Source: Pyrus communis
Lineage: Eukaryota; Streptophyta; Magnoliopsida; Rosales; Rosaceae
Assembly: GCF_963583255.1 (NCBI RefSeq)
Contig: NC_084815.1
Location: 9,967,724 to 10,031,723, forward strand
Length of the DNA stretch: 64,000 bases
Reading direction: 5' to 3'
Shown here: positions 47,011 through 57,242 of the stretch, piece after piece
Position numbering within the stretch: position 1 is the stretch's first letter
Layout: the number at the start of each line of letters is the position of its first letter
Position numbers and translations under genes: made by a program
Notes under the pieces: model-generated
Databases searched by the model: none
The model's input: only the letters and a program-made list of their open reading frames with translations
What the model was told of the DNA's origin: nothing

Positions 47011-48878
47011 GAAGAGGGAATTTACACTCCATAACCAGATTTGCGTCCCTAAACTCTTCTCTTTGTTAATTACATTATGCCATGTTTAATATGTTTAGTT
47101 GCTTTTTGTGTGTTTACTTATGTTTTGTGTGAATCTATGCTTAAAACATTGAGGACAATGTTTGATTTAAGTGTGGGGGGGTAACTAAAGTGTTTTGATG
47201 CAAATTCGTAGGGTTTTATCCACCATAACTTCTAATGTTGTTCCTTGCTGTTTTAAGGTGTTTTAAAGTTGTTTTAGTGTGTTTTGTTTTATAATTCGAA
47301 AATCCCATAAAAATTTGAAAAATTGTTTTGAAAAACCCAAAAAGAGTTGTTTTAAAAGTCGTTTTTGTGTGTTTGTGTCTTAGGGTACCTTCCAACACAA
47401 TGATAAGGATTTGGTTTATAATTGCATGACGGTTAGAAAGAGTTATAAACATAGAGAAAAGTTTGATTTACTCTTGGTATATGCTTGGTTATGGTTATAA
47501 TGTATGACTTCACATGCAATCATAAAAGAAAAATTCGTTTTTGTAACATGCTTGAAGGAAGAAACTCAAACAAACGCTACATCCCTGTGAGACTCGAGCC
47601 ATTACTTTCTTTGGAGAGTTATTTTCTGTGATTCTTTATTTTCTAAAGTTGTTGCATGATCTCATTATTCCTTGCTTGGTTGCTACTTAGAATGCAATTG
47701 TATCATGATAGAACTAAATGCTAGAACTCATGCCCATTTCATTCAAAGCATGTTATTGATTTGCATAACACATATTCAAGAAGAAGTTGTGTAGCGACCA
47801 CCACCATAGCCAAATAGCCTTACTTCCCATACTTCGTATATGTTGTAAGTTTTAACCCCGTTGAGCCTCGTTTTGCCTTTATTCCTTGTTTACCCACATC
47901 ACCCCTTACCTAGCTTAGAGTAGGACTTTCCTATACCCTTGTTCTTAAAGTTTAGTGAGCATGACTTAAATGAATTCCTTTTGAGTTACATTATGCAAGA
48001 AAATGAGTGTGGGGGAGTAAAAGTTTGTTCTTACGTTTATATGTATGTTTTGAGATTCAAAAGAAAAAGAAGAAGAAAAGAAGAAAAAAAAAAAAAAAAA
48101 AAAAAAAAAAGGAGTGAAAATAAGTAAGAATGAACTCACGAGCGTTGATGGTTGAAGAAAGGGTCCAAAAAGTTGAATATGGCCCTAAGTTTTGTGTGAT
48201 TTTCCCTTGGGTGTTCAAAGTTGACTTCTGCGTTCTTAAGGGAATTCTAAGTGCCTAATTCAATACTTTGCTCACTATTGCTTTAAGAATGTTTGTTTAT
48301 CCTTCACCTTTCATTGTTAGCCAATACCCTAGCCCCGTTACTACCCTTTGACTTCTATATTGAGTGTTATGTATTTCAATTGTGGAGTTTGAACTTGGTA
48401 TGAGCTTATGGTGTCACTGGTTCTCGCGTCTAAGTAGTAGCATTCCATTCATGAGATCATATCTAAACATGCTTATTAACTCCAGAAAATGCTTTCCTTA
48501 TTATAACATATGTGAGTGTTCGTCTACATGTTTACATCAATCTTCTCACATATACCTAGTGTAGGGTGTGTAGTCAGAAAATCTGTGTGAAAAACGAGAG
48601 TACATCTAGTAAGAAATTGAGGGAATTCTCTAAAGGCATGTTACTACATTTGAAATGTGTTTTAATTGCTTAATTGTGAACTAGTATGTGGTGACTATGA
48701 TTAAGAATGTACTTAAGTGTAAAGATGGCTCAAATCTGTGAGAATAATGATTTTTAACTTGTCATGTGCATTGGAAGTCCCTGATACGATTGTTGGAAGG
48801 TGTAGGTTGTGTTTTGTTCTTTTTGTTTTGTTTTTCTGTTTTGCTCGAGGACTAGCAAAAGCTAAGTGTGGGGGTATT
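47011..48878 (+). other. B3 3' non-coding region and PPT
   Basis: AACATTGAGGACAATGTT (47145-47162), AAGTGTGGGGG (47169-47179), the intact target site GGTACC (47384), second tract GAGTGTGGGGG (48005-48015), A-rich tract (48060-48112), pre-PPT hairpin (48839-48860), PPT AAGTGTGGGGGTATT (48864-48878). No gene. Confidence 0.85.
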
Positions 48879-50836
48879 TGATAGGAGCATATTTATGCGA
48901 CTTAAGTGGCTTGTTCTCGTACATTTACATTATGTTTCTTTAGTTATTTTAGTACTTTAAGCTATTTTCGTGTGTTTGTAGGTCCAAAGGGCTAAAGGAG
49001 CAAAAAGATGCATTTTGGAGACTTTTGGAGCACTTTTGGGCTAAGGACGGATAGCTTATGCTTGAAGCCAAAGTGTTGGACGAAATTGAAGACCTAATTG
49101 GAGCCAAAGTGTTGGAACCTTGTTCTCTTTAGTTTTAGGACATTTAAACCTTTCCTAATCCCAATCATGCCATGCATAACACACATCCATTCTAACACAT
49201 TGTCATTGCACATGCATTTCCTTCATTAGTTAACCCACATGCACTTATCACTTATCATCACCACATATCATATCACTTAATCACTTATCACTTAACATCA
49301 CCACTTAACCACTTATCATATCATAACCACATATCATATCACTTATCACTTATCACTTAACATATTATCCACCTACTTCACCTACAACATCCACCTACTT
49401 CACCTACAACATCCACCTACTTCACCTACAAATGACATAGCCATATGTTCCCTCCACTACTCCTATAAATACCCTTGCATTCATTCATTCATGGACATCT
49501 CATTTTCATACACAACACACCACAAACACTTCCATTCCCTCATTGCCGTGAGTCCCCCTTCCCCTACAAATCCAAACACCATCCTTCCATCTCCACAACT
49601 CCTCTTCCATTCCTCCACCACTCCCCAAACCATTCACACCATCAAACTATCCCTAGACCTTGTGCTACAACGAAGAGGAAGAGAAGAATGCCTAAACGTT
49701 CATACAATTCAAGTTTGAGTTGTTAGAATGTTTAGGTGCTTCTTTGATTTCTATGTTTAATTTCAATACTCTTTGTTTTGTACGAATGAGGCATGGAAGA
49801 GAAGAGGGCCTAAACGTTCGTTCAATTCAAGTTTGAGTTGTTGGAATGTTTAGGTGTTTCTTTGATTCTCTTTGTTTTGTACCATGAGGAACTAAACCCC
49901 CCTTGGCTAGGGGGGATTCGAAATAAATGTTTATGCTTGCATTTTGATTTGATTACTTCTAATTACGTTTCATAAGTTGTGGATTCAATTTGTTTAACCG
50001 TTTGATTGATAACTTATTTATGTATGTTTATTGAGAGTGCACACTTAATTTTCATGCATGAATATGACGCTAGAATATAAGTGAGTTTCACCTAATCGTT
50101 ATGAACTTATATTCACAAGTAGTGGAGGTTGCTTATAAACAATCGCGTTAAATGAATTCTTGGCACGAGTTTCATGCTCATCATAGTAACGAATGCCTCG
50201 TCAACACTTATAGTTTTCATAATGCTTAATGATCTTTGATTGTATCTTTATTGTGCTGTTCACGTAAAGGACTTTTGGAGAATGTTGTGAATTGCGTTGC
50301 GCTAACCCATCCAATTCATTAACTTAAGGAAAACTTGACAGCTAATTTAAGCGGACCTAATTAACCCGGGGTGATGAGTTTAATAATTTATTGAAATGCA
50401 ATTGGAAATCTTTTTATTATGTAAGTGTAACATGTGTGGAGAAGAACCCCTTAGCCATTCTATCATCCATTCATTCCATTTCATCAATTTCATATTTACA
50501 TTCTGTTTTAATTTGTTCATTTAATTTAATTTCGTATAAACTTAAATCCCCCTTTACTTTAATGTCAATTTAGTTAGAAATCATTTTAGTTTGTGTTTTT
50601 AAAAGCATTTTGAGTTTTTGGTTTGTTTTAGAGTTTTAAAGTTTAGTTTTACATTCTTTGAGTCTAATTTAGTGTTTTATATTGCGTTTTTACATTTTTG
50701 AGTCAGTTTCCAAGAGATTAACAATCCCTCCTAATCCCCGGTCCAGAACGATCCCTACTTACACTTATACTACAAATTGACAAAAAGAGGGTTTAATTTG
50801 TGCGCGTATAAATCCCGCATCATAAATCTCGCATCA
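48879..50836 (+). repeat. 3' LTR of B3, with duplicated terminus
   Basis: TGATAGGAGCAT...AAATCCCGCATCA ends at 50822, followed by a second near-copy TAAATCTCGCATCA (50823-50836) before B4 begins. The U3 carries CTTATCA-rich repeats (49236-49365) and three 22-bp repeats of CACCTACTTCACCTACAACATC type (about 49371-49432). TATA 49464-49471; hairpins 49691-49736 and 49809-49854; C/G hairpin CCCCCC/GGGGGG near 49897-49915. The inverted repeat CTCAAAACTGCC is deleted in this copy. Confidence 0.9.
49464..49471 (+). promoter_or_regulatory. LTR TATA box (B3 3' LTR)
   Basis: TATAAATA, here in the context TCCTATAAATACC, directly after the 22-bp repeats. Confidence 0.75.
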
Positions 50837-51459
50837 GTAATGGCTCGAGTCTCACAGGGTTGTAGTGTTTGTTTGAGTTCCTTCCTTCAAGCATGTTACA
50901 AAAACGAATTTTTCTTTTATGATTGCATGTGAAGTCATACATTATAACCATAACCAAGCATATACCAAGAGTAAATCAAACTTTTCTCTATCTTAATAAC
51001 TCTTTTTAACCGTCATGCAATTACAAACCAAATCCTTATCATTATGTTGGAAGGTACCCTAAGACACAAACACACAAAAATGACTCAAAACACTCTTTTT
51101 AGGCTTATTTTTTTAAAACATGTTTTCCAAATTTTTATGTGATTTTCGGAGTTATAAAAACAAAACATACTAAAACACTCTAAAACAACTTAAAAACACC
51201 TTAAAACAGCAAGGAACAACATTTGAAGTTATGGGTGATAAAATCCCACGAATTTGCATCAAATATACTTAGTTACCCCCCCCCCCCCCCCCCCACACTT
51301 AAATCAAACATTGTCCTCAATGTTTTAAGCATACATTCACACAAAACATAAGTAAACACACAAAAAGCAACTAAACATACTAAACATGGCAGAATGTAAT
51401 TAACAAAGAGAAGAGTTTAGGGACGCAAATCTGGTTATGGAGTGTAAATTCCCTCTTCT
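50837..51459 (-). other. B4 3' non-coding region (partial)
   Basis: Reverse of 47011-47600. Includes GGTACC (51055), a poly(C) run at about 51280-51295 (the first G tract) and AACATTGTCCTCAATGTT (51307-51324). No gene. Confidence 0.85.
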
Positions 51460-52719
51460 CCTTGGTGATTGCATTGAGGCTTTGATCTTTGTGATTCCAC
51501 AGGCTTACTCTTGAACTGGTTGCCGCCCATCGTTGATTTTCCTTTGTGCTACTCTTGAACTGGGCAGCAGGATTCTTTTGGTCTCCCCCGAAGGTCTGAG
51601 CTTCCTCCTTTTATCTGTTCCTTTGTTCAATCTTTCCAATTCGTATTGAAAAGGGTTGGAGGATAACTCAGCCTATGTTTGTCTTCACATGCTTCAATGT
51701 ATCATTTTCACTTGCCTTACTCGCTCCCCTTTGCAGAAGTGGTCCCTTCTCTGGAAGTGTATCAACCGTTGAAGATGACTACTCGAGAGCAACGCTAGGT
51801 AAGCAATCAGGAATAGATTCCAGGCAGTTGGCTCCAGATCGGAAGACTGCCTCCAAGTGCCGGCTGATTGCTTCTTTTACTTTGCCATGCGAGTAAGAAC
51901 AAGGACAAAGAAAAAGACAGGGAAAGAGCATGATATGAGATACTTTTGCTTTTGACCTTGATGATATGAGATACCTTTGCTTTTGAAGAAGCGGTGAATG
52001 AATCAGCATACTTCAATCCGCCATTTCCTCCTGGGTCATCTGTACTCCAGGCATCTGGTATCATCTTTGGGGAAGAATAAAGAATTGAGTATTTCGAAAG
52101 GCTTTGCTGGGAGTGCGCCCTCAGGGGTGAGGGAGAGTTGGGCATTTTCTTCAGGTTTGCCTTGCCATAAAAGATGAAGGTCGACATATATAGAGATAAT
52201 ATCAAGTGGTGGGGGTATTGTTCTTTTACCCTTGTCGACAAACGTTTTGATCCCGCAAATCCGGCTTTTTGAAATAGTGGCGCGTCTTCGATTTCTGAAC
52301 GACGCCCCTTCGATTTCTAAGCAGGCGCCCCTTTGCTTTCTGAACGACACGTAGTAATGCGAATGCGGCTCCTTTTGACAAAGCTGCACGCGTTTTCTGA
52401 AAAGCAGAGAAAGCGTCGCCGAACTTTGCGCTTGTCGGCTAAAGATGTGTAGTTGCGATGATGGCCTCCACGTGTTTTCTGAAAAGAAGAAATCTTTTGA
52501 CAAAGTTGAACACGTCCTCTGAAAAGCCGAGAAAGCGTCGCCTAAATTACGCCGGAAATTCTGGCTTTTTGAATCGGTGGACGCGTCGCCTTGGCTTCTT
52601 ATAGAGGTATCGATCATCGCCAACATACACACTCTGAAAATTTCCCATTCTTGAACGTCGTCTCCGGCCCTTTGAAATTTTAACTCCATCCACCCCTTCT
52701 CTTTGAACACTTTTGAAAA
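51460..52719 (+). promoter_or_regulatory. Upstream region of the antisense cassette (B4 copy)
   Basis: Two degenerate copies of a ~47-bp unit (TTTTGACAAAG ... GCGTCGCC) at about 52372 and 52495, tandem TTTCTGAACGACGCCCCTT-like repeats (52287-52351), CACGTG (52470), TATATAGA at 52186 and a weaker TTATAGAG near 52600, about 120 bp before the ORF. Likely promoter and 5' leader of the antisense ORF (inference). Confidence 0.5.
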
Positions 52720-53412
52720 ATGGCAAACCCATCGAACCTTAGCTTAGAATTGAGTCCCAGCAGTGATACGGGCGCGCCGCGTCAAGGTAACGTATGGCGC
52801 CCTTCTTTCTTATCTTCTAACGGTCCTCTTACAGGTGAAGACTCCGTGATGCAGGACGCCACAACAGCTACAATAGTAGCTAGGAACCTCCTCACTCCAA
52901 AAGATAGTAGGCTGCTGTCAGGACGGTCCGATGAGTTGGCCGTTCAAGAGTCCCTCGCTCTTAGTGTTCAGTGTGCGAGTTCTGTGTCCAACATGGGCCA
53001 ACGCCTGCTTGCCCGCTCCCGTCAGGTGGAATCATTAATGGCAGAGGTGCAAAGTCTTAAGCAAGAGATCCAGCAACTTAAGTACGAGAATAGAAGTTTG
53101 CATGTGCTTGCAAATAACTATTCGTCGGGCATGAAGAGGAAGCTTGATGAGCTGCAAGAATCTGAAGGTCGGATTCAAGGTGACCGTCAAAGGCTTACGG
53201 CTTATCTCCAGAGGCACCTTTTTCCTGGGTCATCCAGCGTTTGGCCAAGTATTGAGGCCTGGAATGCTCTAGCTCCGATGCCTCCCGCTCTGATGCCTTC
53301 CGCTCCTATGTCTTCTGCTCCGATGCCTTCCGTTCCGATGTCTTCTGCTCCTACGCCTTCCGCTTCAAGAGTATTGCCACGTAGTGGGGCTTCAAACAAA
53401 CAACCTCTGTGA
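52720..53412 (+). CDS. Antisense coiled-coil ORF of the B cassette (B4 copy)
   Basis: 230 residues from MANPSNLSLELSP, in a good start context (AAAATGGCA). It is antisense to B4. The central ~110 residues (from VMQDATTATIVARNLL through the coiled coil to FPGSSSVWPSIEAWNALAP) are almost the same as in B3. The proline-rich tail (MPSAP, MSSAP, MPSVP units) differs in repeat number. Most differences I see are substitutions that keep the frame open, which hints at constraint but was not tested. A poly(T) tract follows 15 bp after the stop. Confidence 0.72.
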   Translation: MANPSNLSLELSPSSDTGAPRQGNVWRPSFLSSNGPLTGEDSVMQDATTATIVARNLLTPKDSRLLSGRSDELAVQESLALSVQCASSVSNMGQRLLARSRQVESLMAEVQSLKQEIQQLKYENRSLHVLANNYSSGMKRKLDELQESEGRIQGDRQRLTAYLQRHLFPGSSSVWPSIEAWNALAPMPPALMPSAPMSSAPMPSVPMSSAPTPSASRVLPRSGASNKQPL

Positions 53413-53426
53413 AGGCTACATCTGCT

Positions 53427-53449
53427 TTTTTTTTTTTTTTTTTTTTTTA
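53427..53449 (-). repeat. Internal poly(A) tract of B4 (poly(T) on + strand)
   Basis: About 23 T between the convergent ends of the gag-derived ORF and the antisense ORF; same position as in B3 and B6. Confidence 0.9.
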
Positions 53450-53457
53450 TTTCTGAA

Positions 53458-54635
53458 TCAATCGGCATGGAATTTATCTTTGAATGGGCGGTGATACTTG
53501 AAATGATCCGGTAATGGTTTAAATTCAAGATTGGATGCCTGAATCATTAACAACATGTTAGTATAAAAGAAAATTGAAATTGGAGGAGGTGGCTTACTTA
53601 TGTGCTCCGACATGAACTCAAGGATAAACACATCTTCTTTGAACATTTTAGGAACTTTGCCCTTGGACAGATTTGATGTGAGGATTGGTCCTTGTCTTGT
53701 GTCATAAAATTCAACTTCTTTGGGGTTGTTTGCCTCAAGAACGTCCTCTTTGATGAGTTCATGATATTCCCTACTTTGCACCTTTGGAAGTGCTTCCAAG
53801 ATGTCTTTTTCACTTTCTTCTTCCTTGGAATTCATGAACCTGCAAGGAATAGGGATATTAGGTGGAATGGGGTTAGAACTAATTAAATTTGAAACAACCT
53901 TACTTGAATTAGATGGCGTAGGAGCAATAGGTGCCTCCGGCAAAGGTGTTTCCACCCTTGCCGTGGGTTGGGTGTATTCCTCTTCCTTGTGATTTGATTT
54001 TGATGGTTGAGGGTCCGTTCCAACCTCCTTGTCACTTCTCAACATGATAGCATTGGTGGTTTCAAATTCTCCCTTCTGATTTACAATGGTTGAACTAGGG
54101 AGTTTGCCTTGGTCGCAAAATTGTCCTACGAATCCGCGATCTGCCCAATTTGCTTTTCCAAATGGTCCAACCTTTTGTCTTGATTTTGCCTCTCTTTGTT
54201 TTGAGGTTGGATTTCATTGTTTTGGGCAGGTTGTGGTGGCTGCATAGGCGTTGAATAGAACTCCTCATATGGTGGCTGCCAATATCCTTCTTGTTGAGCC
54301 CCATTGTCTTGATTTTGTGAGCCCTGCACCAAACAAATTAATTCATTAAGCTTTTGATTATAATCTATTGACGAACTTAAATTTGGTTGGGCATATTGAA
54401 TATGAGGTTGTGGTGGGTGTATAGGTCTTGAATAGAACTCCTCATATGGCTGCCAATATCCTTCTTCTTGAACATGTTGAGGTTCCCACCACACAGAGTT
54501 TGAATGATCACTCCAATCTGAACTGTAAGTATTGGAAAACACGTTATTCCTTGATTGAAGATCAAATATATCAACGCTTTGCATTTGGGACCTTTCCATG
54601 AGCTGTGACAAAAGAGAAGCATTATCAAGTGCCAT
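53458..54635 (-). pseudogene. Gag-derived ORF of B4 (frameshifted)
   Basis: Homologue of the 344-residue B6 ORF, beginning MALDNASLLSQLMERSQ at 54635. One base is missing near 54132-54135 (GCGGATTCG instead of GCGGAGTTCG), so the first frame ends soon after LEKQIGQIAD and the rest lies in a second frame to 53458. A Tyr/Pro-rich segment (PYEEFYSRP, PYEEFYSTP) is duplicated relative to B6. The C-terminus LEFKPLPDHFKYHRPF again matches the start of Athila pol. Confidence 0.8.
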
Positions 54636-54742
54636 GTTGTCCTTCTCTAGTACTTGAATTCAACAAACAAAACACAAATCAAAAACTAAAACTAAAATAC
54701 ATAACAGAAACGAACAATCCAAGAGATTAGCAAATTTGCTAA

Positions 54743-54760
54743 TCCCCGGCAACGGCGCCA
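54743..54760 (-). other. B4 primer-binding site (tRNA-Asp)
   Basis: TGGCGCCGTTGCCGGGGA on the minus strand, five bases from the LTR edge at 54766. Confidence 0.93.
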
Positions 54761-56189
54761 AAATTTGATGCGAGAATTATACGCACACAAATTAAACCCT
54801 CTTTTTGACAATTGTAGTATAAGTATAAGTAGGGATCGTTCTTAACCGGGGATTAGGAGGGATTGCAAATCACTTGGAAACTGACTCAAAAACGTAAAAA
54901 CACAATATAAAACACTATACTAGACTCAAAGAATGCAAAACTAAACTTTAAAACACTAAGACAAACCAAAAGACTCAAACATCACCCAAAACACTCAAAA
55001 CTGCCTTAAAATCACTTTTCTGGGTAGTTTTGAGCACTTTGGTGAATTTGGACGAATTTGTGTAACAAATTGAATCAAAACACTTATAAACACAAACTAA
55101 GATACTTTCTAACTAAATTGGACACTAAAGTAAATGGGGATTAAGGTTTTGACGAAATTAAATTAAATGGACAGATTGTAATTAAGGCAGAATGTAAATA
55201 TGAATATGATGAAAAGTATGGATGAATGCTAGCTAAGGGGTTCATCTCCACACATGTTACACTTGCATAATAAAACGATTTCCAATTGCATTTCAATAAA
55301 CCATGAATTCTCAACACCCCGGGTTAATTAGGTCCGCTTAAATTAACCGTCAAGTTTTCCTTAAGTTAATGAATTGGATGATTGCATACGACAACCCAAA
55401 GCATTCCCCACAAGTTCCCTACATGAATTGCATAATAGAGATACAAGCAAGAATCATTAAGTTCTTTGAAAACTATAAGTGTTGACGAGGCATTCGTTAC
55501 TATGATTGCATGAAACTTATGCCAAGAATTTATTTAACGCGATTGTTTATAAGCAACCTCCACTACTTGTGAATATAAGTTCATAACTATTAGGTGAAAC
55601 TCACTTATATTCTAGCGTCATATTCATGCATGAAAATTAAGCGTGCACTCTCAATAAACATACATAAATAGGTTATCAATAAAACAGTTAAACAAATTGA
55701 ATTCACAACTTATGAAACGTAATTAGAAGTAATCAAATCAAAATGCAAGTATAAACATATATTTCGAATCACCCCCTAGCTAAGGGGGGTTTAGTTCTTC
55801 ATAACATTGAAATCAAAGAAACACCTAAACATTCCAACAACTCAAACTTGAATTGTATGAACGTTTAAGCACTCTTTTCTTCCATTCCTCAAACATACAA
55901 AACAAAGAGAATTGAATTTAAACACTGAAATCAAAGAAACACCTAAACATTCCAACAACTCAAACTTGAATTGTATGAACGTTTAGGCCCTCTTCTCTTC
56001 CTCTTTATTGTAGCACAAGGTCTAAGGATAGTTTGATGGTGTGAATGGTTTGGGGAGTGGTTGGAGTGGCTGCAATGGAGGAGAAAAGTGTTTTGGTGGC
56101 TGCTGCAAGGGTGTGGAGAGGTTTTGACGAATTTCTGGAATATGGAAGAGTGAATGAGAATCTATGAATGTTGTGTGAAGTGTGTATGG

Positions 56190-56197
56190 TATTTATA
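56190..56197 (-). promoter_or_regulatory. LTR TATA box (B4)
   Basis: TATAAATA on the minus strand, downstream of the RY and GATAAG arrays in the direction of transcription. Confidence 0.75.
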
Positions 56198-56259
56198 GGG
56201 AGAAAGAGAGGGAACATGACAGCTAGGAACTTGGTGGAAATCTGAAATGGTGATGGGAG

Positions 56260-56745
56260 ATGCATGCGGCTGATTTATGCATGTGATTAAAGGGTGGGAA
56301 TGCATGTGCTTTGACAGAAATGAAACGGAATGCATGTGCAATGAGTGTGGGGTGAATGATTGAATGCATGTGGCTGATTTATGAAGAGTGAATGCATGTG
56401 GCTGATAGGTATGAATGATTATGGTTGCATGTGGGTGGAAATGCATGTGGAATTAAAACTAGAGTGAATGATTATGAATGCATGTGGCTGATAGGTATGA
56501 ATGATTATGGTTGCATGTGGGTAGAAATGCATGTGGGAATGCATGTGCAAAGCTGGAAATGCATGTGGAATTAAAACTAAAATGAATGATGATGAATGCA
56601 TGTGGATTAAAGAGAGAGAATGTGGTGTAATGATGAAGTGGAATAAGTGCATGTGGATGTGGCTGATTTGATTTATGGAAGATGCATGTGGATTAAAGAT
56701 GAGTGAATGATTATGGGTGCATGTGGATGAATGTGCATGTGCAAG
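56260..56745 (-). promoter_or_regulatory. RY-motif array in B4 U3
   Basis: About 18 CATGCA hexamers (TGCATG on the + strand), mostly AATGCATGTGG repeats. Denser than in B1. Confidence 0.75.
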
Positions 56746-56766
56746 GTTGTTGTTGTGATAAGTGAT

Positions 56767-56870
56767 AAGTGTATGATATGATAAGTGAATGATATGATAA
56801 GTGAATGATATGATAAGTGAATGATATGATAAGTGAATGATATGATAAGTGGATGATATGATAAGTGGTG
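56767..56870 (-). repeat. 16-bp GATAAG satellite in B4 U3
   Basis: About six tandem copies of GATATGATAAGTGAAT, with variant copies continuing to about 56895. Confidence 0.88.
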
Positions 56871-57242
56871 AATGATAAGTGGTGAATGATATGTAATGAT
56901 ATGTGGGAGTGTGGCTGAAATGAAGAAGTGGAATGCTGGAATGTTATGCACGGCTAAGGATATAGGAAAGGTTTAAATGTCCTAAAACTAAAGGGAACAA
57001 GGTTCCAACACTTTGGTCTTCAATTAGGTCTTCAATTTCGTCCAACACGTTGGATCCAAGCATAAGCTATCCATCCTAAGCCCAAAAGTGCTCCAAAAGT
57101 CTCCAAAATGCATCTTTTTGCTCCTTTAGCCCTTTGGACCTACAAACACACGAAAATAGCTTAAAGTACTAAAATAACTAAAGAAACATAATGTAAATGC
57201 ACGAGAACAAGCCATTTAAGTCGCATGAATATGCTCCTATCA

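Larger units (their letters stand above)
44108..50836 (+). mobile_element. B3: cassette-bearing non-autonomous B element
   Basis: 140 bp of LTR head, then a gag-derived ORF, poly(A), inverted cassette with antisense ORF, 3' non-coding region, PPT and full 3' LTR. The rest of the 5' LTR, the PBS and the start of gag are missing through a junction at TTGGAG (about 44242-44248). Confidence 0.85.
50837..57242 (-). mobile_element. B4: cassette-bearing B element, 3' end truncated
   Basis: Minus strand: 5' LTR 54766-57242, PBS, gag-derived ORF with a frameshift, poly(A), inverted cassette (its ORF therefore on the + strand) and part of the 3' non-coding region. It ends abruptly at 50837, at the position homologous to 47600, against the B3 LTR. 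About 1.3 kb of 3' region and the 3' LTR are missing. Confidence 0.87.
54766..57242 (-). repeat. 5' LTR of B4 (2477 bp)
   Basis: Both ends intact (TGATGCGAG... and ...TGCTCCTATCA on + strand). Stem arms at 54994-55005 and 55023-55034 (one mismatch), two 46-nt hairpins near 55820 and 55942, TATA 56190-56197, an RY array of about 18 TGCATG between 56260 and 56745, and a 16-bp GATAAG satellite (56767-56870). It joins B5 at 57243. Confidence 0.92.
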
